Origin: DATLHO01 sp035539855
Lineage (GTDB): Bacteria; Bacteroidota; Ignavibacteria; OLB7
Assembly: GCA_035539855.1 (NCBI GenBank)
Contig: DATLHO010000298.1
Coordinates: forward strand, 1 to 11,010
Direction: 5' to 3'
DNA: 11,010 nt
Below the pieces are notes generated by a model. That model saw only the letters and a program-made list of their open reading frames with translations. It was not told the origin of the DNA and made no database searches. Below, one piece after another: positions 5,988-11,010 of this stretch. Every line of letters begins with the position of its first letter. Within the stretch, counting starts at the first letter, position 1. The position numbers and the translations under genes are program-made.

Positions 5988-7373
5988 TCACGGCGCCCCA
6001 TCCATCACGCCGACACCCGGCAGCACCACCGATTCGCCATGCTCGGGAACGCGCACGTTCCACCGCAGCGACTCCTCGATTCTCAGCCGCAGCGCGTCGG
6101 CCGCGGCGGGCTCGCCGTGCGTCACGAAGGTCTGCCTCGGCGGCGCGGCGAAGCTCGAGAGCCACGCCATGATCTCGGCCTGATCGGCATGCGCCGAGAG
6201 ATTGTCGATCACCGCGATCTCGGCGCTGACGCTGACGTACTCGCCGAAGATCTTCACCGTGCGCGCTCCCGAGAGCATTGCCGCGCCGCGCGTGCCGGGC
6301 GCCTGGAAGCCCGTGAAGAGGATCGTGTTGCGGCGATCGCGACCCAGACTGGCGATGTGATGCAGCACGCGTCCGCCGGTCGCCATGCCGCTGGCCGACA
6401 CGATGATCGCTCCGCCGCGACGATCGTCGAGCGCGCGTGACTGCGCGATGTCGCTGATGAAATGCACGCCCGCGAACATCTCGTCGCACTCGCGCTCGGA
6501 GAGCCTGTGCTCGCCGACGTGGCGCCGCAGGATGTGGCTCGCCGCGGTTGCCATCGGACTGTCCAGAAACACCGGCGCCGCCGGAATGCGCCGCGCGGCG
6601 CGCAGGCGGTGCAGCAGCCACAGCAGCATCTGAACACGCCCAACCGCGAATGCGGGCACGACCACGACGCCTCCGCGGCCGAGCGTCGCGTTGACGATGC
6701 CGGCCAGACGCGCCATCGGATCGGCCGGGTCGTGCACGCGGTCGCCGTAGGTCGATTCGACGACGAGGTAGTCGGCGGCGTCGATGTGCGCGGGCGGCTC
6801 GATGATCGGATCGTTCGGCCGGCCGAGATCGCCGCTGAACAGCAGCGAGCGATCGTCACCGCGAAGGCGGACCATCGCGGCGCCGAGGATGTGGCCGGCG
6901 CGATGGAGCTCGAGCTCGAGGTCGGACGTGAGCGCGACCGGCGCGTCGAGTCCGCGCGGCACGAGGTGCTCCAGCGACCGGCGCGCGTCCTCCTCGGTGT
7001 ACAGCGGAAGCGCGGGCGAATGTCTGCTGTACCCCCGCACGTTCGCGAACTCCGCCTCCTCCTCCTGAAGCCGTCCGCTGTCCGGCAGCAGCACGCCGCA
7101 GAGATCGCGCGTCGCCGGCGTGCAGAAGACGGGACCGTCATACCCGTTGCGCACGAGCAGCGGCAGGTATCCCGAGTGGTCGATGTGCGCGTGCGTCAGC
7201 ACGACGGCGTCGAGCGTGGTGGGGTCGAATGGAAGTCGCTCGCGATTGCGGAGTCGGAGCTGCTTGAATCCCTGGAACAGACCGCAGTCGACCAGCACGC
7301 TCGAGCTGCGCAGGCGGACGAGGTACTTCGAGCCGGTGACCGTGCCGGCGGCTCCGTGAAAGAACAGACGCAT
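5988..7373 (-). CDS. Beta-CASP metallo-beta-lactamase-fold protein (CPSF/YSH1-like RNA hydrolase)
   Basis: A 461-residue cytoplasmic zinc hydrolase of the beta-CASP group, whose members (bacterial and archaeal CPSF-like proteins, RNase J relatives) cut RNA. Visible metal and active-site motifs are HAHIDH (61-66), His161 in RAGHILG, SGDLGR with Asp182, ESTYGDR (206-212), SASGMATGGR (326-335), SAHAD with His395, and THGE with His419. The beta-CASP insert lies at about 235-350. Length and motif order match full-length bacterial members, so it should be active. The ATG at 7373 has a GAGG 7 bases upstream. It follows the FNR-like gene by 46 bases on the same strand, which suggests co-transcription. 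An RNA-processing or decay role under stress is an inference from family and context; the RNA target is unknown. Confidence 0.93.
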   Translation of the reverse strand: MRLFFHGAAGTVTGSKYLVRLRSSSVLVDCGLFQGFKQLRLRNRERLPFDPTTLDAVVLTHAHIDHSGYLPLLVRNGYDGPVFCTPATRDLCGVLLPDSGRLQEEEAEFANVRGYSRHSPALPLYTEEDARRSLEHLVPRGLDAPVALTSDLELELHRAGHILGAAMVRLRGDDRSLLFSGDLGRPNDPIIEPPAHIDAADYLVVESTYGDRVHDPADPMARLAGIVNATLGRGGVVVVPAFAVGRVQMLLWLLHRLRAARRIPAAPVFLDSPMATAASHILRRHVGEHRLSERECDEMFAGVHFISDIAQSRALDDRRGGAIIVSASGMATGGRVLHHIASLGRDRRNTILFTGFQAPGTRGAAMLSGARTVKIFGEYVSVSAEIAVIDNLSAHADQAEIMAWLSSFAAPPRQTFVTHGEPAAADALRLRIEESLRWNVRVPEHGESVVLPGVGVMDGAP

Positions 7374-7419
7374 GGTTCGCCTCGCAGCGGTTGCGTTCGA
7401 TTGTCGGTGGCCGTGGGGA

Positions 7420-8205
7420 TCACGCAGCCTCGGCGCAGACCGGCTCGCGGTCCTCGTCGCTTTCCTGACGCTGGGGCACGGTGCCGTGGATCTCGACGTT
7501 GGCGACGTCGTGGAGCGTCTCGAGCTCGAGGATTCCGATTCTCTTGCCGCGCAACGAGAGCACGCCGGCGCGCTTGAAGTCCGTCAGGAACCGGATCACC
7601 GACTCGGTCGCGGCGCCGACGAGCTCGGCGAGCTCACCGCGCGAGAGCCGCACGTCGAGCGTCGTGCCGTCGCGCTCGACGCCGAAGATCGCGTGAAGCT
7701 GCAGCAGCGTCTCGGCGAGCCGCTCGCGCACCGACTTCTGCGTCAGCTCGAGCATCCGCTCCTCGACCGCGACGAGCTGATGCGACAAGAGGCCGAGCAT
7801 CGCGTGGGCGAGCGTCGGTGCGTTCTCGCACAACAGCGCGAACTGGGCACGGGGGATGAAGCAGGCCTGCACCTCGTCGAGCGCCGTCGCGCAGGTCGAG
7901 TGGATCTGCCCGTCGAAGACCGAGCGGTAGCCGACGAGGTCGCCGGCGCTGGCGAGCCGGACGATCTGCTCGCGGCCGTCGCGCGCGGTCCTGAAGACCT
8001 TCGCGGCGCCCCGGTACAGGCAGTACACGCCGTTGGCTGAATCTCCCTCGATGTATAGTGGCTCTCCCCTCCGATACGTTCGGGTCACCTTGCGGGCTTC
8101 GATCGTGCCGAGGCGCTCGGCCTCGAGGCCGCAGAAGACGGAGTGCCCGCGGACCCAGCAGCGGTCGCATCCGGGTTGATGCGTTCCGGGATTCGGGGTG
8201 GTCAT
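7420..8205 (-). CDS. FNR-type (Crp/Fnr family) transcription regulator with probable Fe-S cluster cysteines
   Basis: A 261-residue DNA-binding regulator. An N-terminal Cys cluster (Cys13, Cys16, Cys25: C-x2-C-x8-C) precedes a cyclic-nucleotide-binding-type beta barrel (about 33-125). Cys115 in VQACFIP aligns with the fourth cluster ligand Cys122 of E. coli FNR (MVCEIP). These four cysteines predict an oxygen-labile [4Fe-4S] cluster; the x8 spacing differs from E. coli's x5. A dimer helix (about 130-165) is followed by a winged helix-turn-helix with SRGELAELVG and recognition helix ATESVIRFL. Glu201 and Arg205 match FNR Glu209 and Arg213; Ile204 replaces Ser212. An acidic tail closes the chain (QESDEDREPV). 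The start is uncertain: the ATG at 8205 lacks a good ribosome site, and an in-frame GTG at 8244 would add 13 residues. It is the first gene of the minus-strand operon and the likely reader of the six boxes in this window. Confidence 0.92.
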   Translation of the reverse strand: MTTPNPGTHQPGCDRCWVRGHSVFCGLEAERLGTIEARKVTRTYRRGEPLYIEGDSANGVYCLYRGAAKVFRTARDGREQIVRLASAGDLVGYRSVFDGQIHSTCATALDEVQACFIPRAQFALLCENAPTLAHAMLGLLSHQLVAVEERMLELTQKSVRERLAETLLQLHAIFGVERDGTTLDVRLSRGELAELVGAATESVIRFLTDFKRAGVLSLRGKRIGILELETLHDVANVEIHGTVPQRQESDEDREPVCAEAA

Positions 8206-8313
8206 GGGCTCAGCGGATTGTCGCCGCGGCTCGCTCCATCGCACGGCGTGGTCTTTCTCCCGGAGCGGGGGACGCCCCAGACCAGGGTGGAGCGCCCGAG
8301 CACAACATGCGCA

Positions 8314-8357
8314 CGGCGCCCGTTCGGCATCCTATTCGGGATGCCGAACGAGCGCTG
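8314..8357. other. Long inverted repeat in the fnr-like/histidine kinase divergent region
   Basis: Perfect 12-bp arms CGTTCGGCATCC (8321-8332) and GGATGCCGAACG (8339-8350) surround the 6-base loop TATTCG. Beyond one mismatch (8320/8351) pairing continues for six more pairs including one G-U, giving arms 8314-8332 and 8339-8357. It lies 116 bases upstream of the regulator's ATG and about 95 bases upstream of the kinase box. It may be a dimeric protein's operator or an RNA hairpin in a long leader. No T-run follows on either strand, so a simple terminator is less likely. The rest of 8206-8529 holds the kinase promoter, an additional box, and no convincing gene. Confidence 0.6.
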
Positions 8358-8444
8358 CACCGCGCGCCGATTGCCGCATCGGGAGAATCCCCATGCCGAC
8401 GACCGAAAGCGATTCGAACCTATGAGCAGTCTGGTCCGCGCATC

Positions 8445-8493
8445 TTGATCTCGGTCAGGAAACGCGCGTCCGGATCATTCGACCTTTGCATTC
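8445..8493 (+). promoter_or_regulatory. Predicted FNR-type class II promoter of the PAS histidine kinase operon
   Basis: The box TTGAT-CTCG-GTCAG is at 8445-8458 (centre 8451.5). GACCTT at 8481-8486 begins exactly 29.5 bp from the centre and resembles TACCTT of the small kinase promoter. The predicted start is near 8493, giving a 37-base leader to the ATG at 8530. Confidence 0.62.
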
Positions 8494-8511
8494 GACGAGA
8501 GACCGGCAAGG

Positions 8512-8525
8512 CTGACAAACGTCAG
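8512..8525. promoter_or_regulatory. Second FNR-like box overlapping the kinase ribosome site
   Basis: The perfect inverted repeat CTGAC-AAAC-GTCAG at 8512-8525 (centre 8518.5) is 67 bp downstream of the first box and ends 4 bases before the ATG at 8530, covering its weak AGG ribosome site. Relative to the predicted start at 8493 it is centred near +26, a place where binding would block transcription. Alternatively it could serve its own class II promoter: CAACTT at 8548-8553 has the same 29.5-bp spacing, which would make the ATG at 8563 almost leaderless. Confidence 0.55.
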
Positions 8526-8529
8526 GTCG

Positions 8530-10419
8530 ATGCGCGGTTGGACATGGCAACTTACAGACGCCATGAAACCCGTTCCCGTCGATATCCCGCCTTCGAAGAG
8601 CCCACGCCGCGCCCGTCCCGAGGAGCGGGAATGGCTCGCGTGGCTCGTGGAGTCATCGCACGACATGATCATCGGAGAGACGCTCGACGGGGTGATCACG
8701 AGCTGGAATCGCGCCGCCGAGGAGGTCTACGAGTACACCGCCGCGGAGGCAATCGGGCGGCACGTCGACCTCATCGTCCCGGACAACCGCCGCGGCGAGC
8801 TCGACGAGGTTCTGGCGAGACTGCGGGAGGGCGAGCGGATCGAGTGGTTCGAAACGGTGCGCAGGACGAAGAGCGGGCGACTCGTGGAGATCTCGCTGAC
8901 GGTCTCGCCGATCCGCGACGTCAGGGGGCGGATCGTCGGCGCATCGGCGATCGCGCGTGACATCACCGAGAGCCGGCGGATCGAGCGCGAGCTGGCTCGC
9001 GCCCGCGCCGCCGCCCATCAATACCTCGACATCGCCGGCACCATCTTCGTCGTCATCGGCGCCGACGAGATCGTCCAGCTCGTCAACCAGAAGGGCTGCC
9101 AGATCCTTGGCTGGGCGGAGTCCGAGATCCTCGGGACGAACTGGTTCGACACGTTCGTCGACCCGGACGAGCGCGAGATGCTGCGGGCCGGATTCGGACA
9201 GTTGATGAACGGAGTGCATGCGCCATTCGAGGTCTACGAGAACGCCGTGCTGAGGCGCGACGGATCGCGACGGATCATCGCCTGGAACAACGCGCTGGTG
9301 CGCGACGCCGACGGTCACGTGACCGGCACCGTGAGCTCGGGAGAGGACGTGACCGAGCGACGGGCGATCGAGCGCGCGCTGCGCGACAGCGAGCGGCAGT
9401 TCCGCCATGCGATCGTCGACTCCCCCGTTCCGGTGATGCTTCACGCCGAGGACGGGACGATCCACGAGATCAGTCGTACCTGGATGGAGCTCACCGGCTA
9501 CGAGCGCCGGCAGATGCGGACGATCGACGAGTGGCTGACGCTCGCCTTCCGCAGTCGCGCCGTCGAGATGCGCGAGCGCATCGCGCGGCTGTTCGACCAG
9601 CGCGACCGGACATACGAAGGAGAGTTTGCCGTCGAGACGGCGCTCGGCCGCCGGCGTATCTGGGAGTTCTTCTCGGCGCCGGTGGGCACCGATGCCGCCG
9701 GACGACGGCTGCTGATGACCGGCGCGAACGATCTGACCGAGCGGCGCCGGCTCGAGCGCGAGATCATCGAGGTCAGCGAGCAGGAGCGTCGTCGCATCGG
9801 CCGTGACCTGCACGACGGACTCGCCTCGCACCTCAGCGGCATCGCCCTGCTGAGCCGCGGCCTCGCCAACGAAGTCGCGTCGGGACGGTCGATCAGCGCC
9901 GAGGAGCTCCAGGAGATCGCGACGCTCGCGCGCGAGGGCGCCGAGCAGGCGCGCGCGCTCGCACAGGGACTCTCCCCCGTCACGCTCGAACCGTCTGGCC
10001 TGGTCGCCGCGCTGCAGGATCTTGCGCGGCGGGTGGAGCATCAGAGCGGCATCTCGTGCCGGTTCGTCGCTCCGGTCGAGCCTCCGACGCTGACCACAGA
10101 GGTCGTCAGCCAGCTCTACTGGATCGCGCGCGAAGCGGTGACCAACGCGGTCAAACACTCGGGCGCACGCGCGATCGAGATCGACCTCTGTCGGTGTCCC
10201 CGCTCGATATCACTGCGCGTGCAGGACGACGGTCGGGGGCTGCCCGAGGAGATCTCCGGAAACGGACTCGGCATACACATCATGCGCTATCGTGCCAACA
10301 TGATCGGGGCTCGGCTTCGGATCGACGCGGCCCGTCACCGCGGAGTGACCGTCGTCTGCGTCATCGGCGAGGTCGACGATCCCGAGTGCCGGCATCACTT
10401 AGAGAGGGGACCATCATGA
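8530..10419 (+). CDS. Soluble three-PAS sensor histidine kinase (HisKA_3, NarL-type partner)
   Basis: A 629-residue cytoplasmic kinase with no transmembrane segment. Three PAS domains run in series: PAS1 about 36-148 (SSHDMIIGETLDGVITSWNR to DITESRR), PAS2 about 162-278 (ending GEDVTERR), PAS3 about 290-404 (ending NDLTERR). The HisKA_3 dimer/phosphoacceptor region has QERRRIGRDLHDG with His428. The ATPase domain has an N box EAVTNAVKHSGA (from Glu535), DDGRGL (566-571) and GNGLGIHIMRYRA. This architecture (NarX/DegS/NreB class) pairs with LuxR-type regulators, and the next gene is one, overlapping as ATGA at 10416. What the PAS domains sense (redox, haem, flavin or ligand) cannot be read from the sequence; no NreB-like four-Cys cluster is seen. 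The ATG at 8530 has a weak, close AGG; an in-frame ATG at 8563 is the alternative. Two FNR-like boxes lie upstream. Confidence 0.93.
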   Translation: MRGWTWQLTDAMKPVPVDIPPSKSPRRARPEEREWLAWLVESSHDMIIGETLDGVITSWNRAAEEVYEYTAAEAIGRHVDLIVPDNRRGELDEVLARLREGERIEWFETVRRTKSGRLVEISLTVSPIRDVRGRIVGASAIARDITESRRIERELARARAAAHQYLDIAGTIFVVIGADEIVQLVNQKGCQILGWAESEILGTNWFDTFVDPDEREMLRAGFGQLMNGVHAPFEVYENAVLRRDGSRRIIAWNNALVRDADGHVTGTVSSGEDVTERRAIERALRDSERQFRHAIVDSPVPVMLHAEDGTIHEISRTWMELTGYERRQMRTIDEWLTLAFRSRAVEMRERIARLFDQRDRTYEGEFAVETALGRRRIWEFFSAPVGTDAAGRRLLMTGANDLTERRRLEREIIEVSEQERRRIGRDLHDGLASHLSGIALLSRGLANEVASGRSISAEELQEIATLAREGAEQARALAQGLSPVTLEPSGLVAALQDLARRVEHQSGISCRFVAPVEPPTLTTEVVSQLYWIAREAVTNAVKHSGARAIEIDLCRCPRSISLRVQDDGRGLPEEISGNGLGIHIMRYRANMIGARLRIDAARHRGVTVVCVIGEVDDPECRHHLERGPS

Positions 10420-11010
10420 GCAGGACGATTCTCATCGTCGACGACCATCCGATCATGCGCCGTGGCTACACGTCGCTTCTCGGGCGCGTCTCGGGGCTCG
10501 AGATCTGCGGCGAGGCCGGCTCGGCGCTCGAAGCCCTCGCGATGATCGAGCAGTTCCACCCCGATCTCGCAATCGTCGACATCTCCCTGGGAGGCATGAA
10601 CGGCATCGAGCTGACGAAGCACATACGGGCGGAGCACCCCTCGACGCTCGTGCTCGTCGTCTCGATGCACGACGAATCGCTCTACGCCGAGCGCTCGCTG
10701 GCGGCCGGGGCTCGCGGCTACATCATGAAGAGCGAGGTCGACGGCGCCGTCGTCGACGCGGTCAAGCGCGTGCTCGACGGAGGCTACTTCGTCAGCGAAG
10801 CGATGAGCTCGAAGATCTTCGCGCAGTTCGGATCGCGTCGTCGCGATCACTCGCTGGATGATCCGGTCGAGCGCTTAAGCGACCGCGAGCTCGAAGTCTT
10901 CGAGCTCATCGGTCTCGGCAAGTCGACCGGCGAGATCGCCGCGGCGCTCGTCATCAGCCCCAAGACCGTCGAGACCCATCGCACCAAGATCCGCGACAAG
11001 CTCGGCGTCG
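10416..11010 (+). CDS. NarL/FixJ (LuxR-type) response regulator, 3' end cut by the window edge
   Basis: 198 residues are visible and the frame is open at the right edge; the family is about 210-220 residues, so only the end of the DNA-binding domain is missing. The receiver domain (1 to about 120) has the acidic pair Asp9-Asp10 (LIVDDHPIMRRG), phospho-acceptor Asp55 (LAIVDISLGGMNG), a switch Ser in VVSMHDE and Lys105 in GYIMKSEV. The LuxR helix-turn-helix starts near residue 153 (LSDRELEVFELIGLGKST) and continues through ISPKTVETHRTKIRDKLGV. The start ATG at 10416 overlaps the kinase stop and has GAGAGGGG at 10404-10409 region just upstream, so the two are translated together. It is the expected phosphate acceptor of the PAS kinase and possibly also of the orphan small kinase. 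Target promoters are unknown. Confidence 0.95.
   Translation, partial: MSRTILIVDDHPIMRRGYTSLLGRVSGLEICGEAGSALEALAMIEQFHPDLAIVDISLGGMNGIELTKHIRAEHPSTLVLVVSMHDESLYAERSLAAGARGYIMKSEVDGAVVDAVKRVLDGGYFVSEAMSSKIFAQFGSRRRDHSLDDPVERLSDRELEVFELIGLGKSTGEIAAALVISPKTVETHRTKIRDKLGV

Noticed and set aside
6462..7577. 371-codon open frame on the plus strand
   Set aside because: Antisense across the metallo-beta-lactamase and regulator genes, with no domain and no ribosome site.
8393..8448. Two tiny overlapping reading frames (10 and 8 codons) before the PAS kinase promoter
   Set aside because: They lie upstream of the predicted start site, are too short to judge, and the nearby GGGAG is weak evidence in GC-rich DNA.
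8653..10158. 501-codon open frame on the minus strand
   Set aside because: It lies wholly antisense to the PAS kinase, whose motifs are intact; the translation is Arg/Asp/Val-rich with no recognisable domain, as expected from the opposite strand of GC-rich coding DNA.
1..11010. tRNA, rRNA, CRISPR arrays, transposases, attachment sites
   Set aside because: None seen: no direct-repeat array, no transposase or integrase motifs, and no RNA gene signature in the intergenic stretches.

Overview
The window is GC-rich bacterial DNA with very strong G/C third-position bias and dense coding on both strands. A lipid-exported S41-type protease and a small signal-peptide protein ending in an aromatic residue suggest a diderm (Gram-negative) bacterium. 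The phylum cannot be fixed from the sequence; Gemmatimonadota, Myxococcota or a GC-rich proteobacterium would all fit.

Layout, left to right: a tandem universal stress protein on the minus strand (cut by the left edge) lies divergent from a two-CBS-domain protein on the plus strand. After a bidirectional hairpin terminator comes a second universal stress protein on the minus strand, divergent from a small soluble histidine kinase. That kinase converges, with a 9-base overlap, on a four-gene minus-strand operon running from about 8205 to 3597: an FNR-type regulator with cluster-ligand cysteines, a beta-CASP metallo-beta-lactamase-fold RNase-like protein, an exported S41 peptidase, and a predicted beta-barrel protein. 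A 324-base divergent region follows, then a three-PAS histidine kinase overlapping by ATGA with a NarL/FixJ-type response regulator that runs off the right edge.

The unifying signal is regulatory. Six copies of a 14-bp inverted repeat, YTGAY-N4-RTCAS (five of the six end in G), occur only in the three divergent intergenic regions. Five lie at the spacing expected of class II FNR promoters: the centre is 29.5 bp (once 30.5 bp) from the first base of a -10-like hexamer of the form NANNTT. Each of the five transcription units other than the fnr operon has one. The simplest reading is a local low-oxygen or energy-stress regulon controlled by the FNR-like protein encoded in the middle of it. It contains stress proteins, a CBS energy or ligand sensor, two histidine kinases and a LuxR-type response regulator. 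The gene content recalls the mycobacterial DosR dormancy regulon, but with FNR-type operators.
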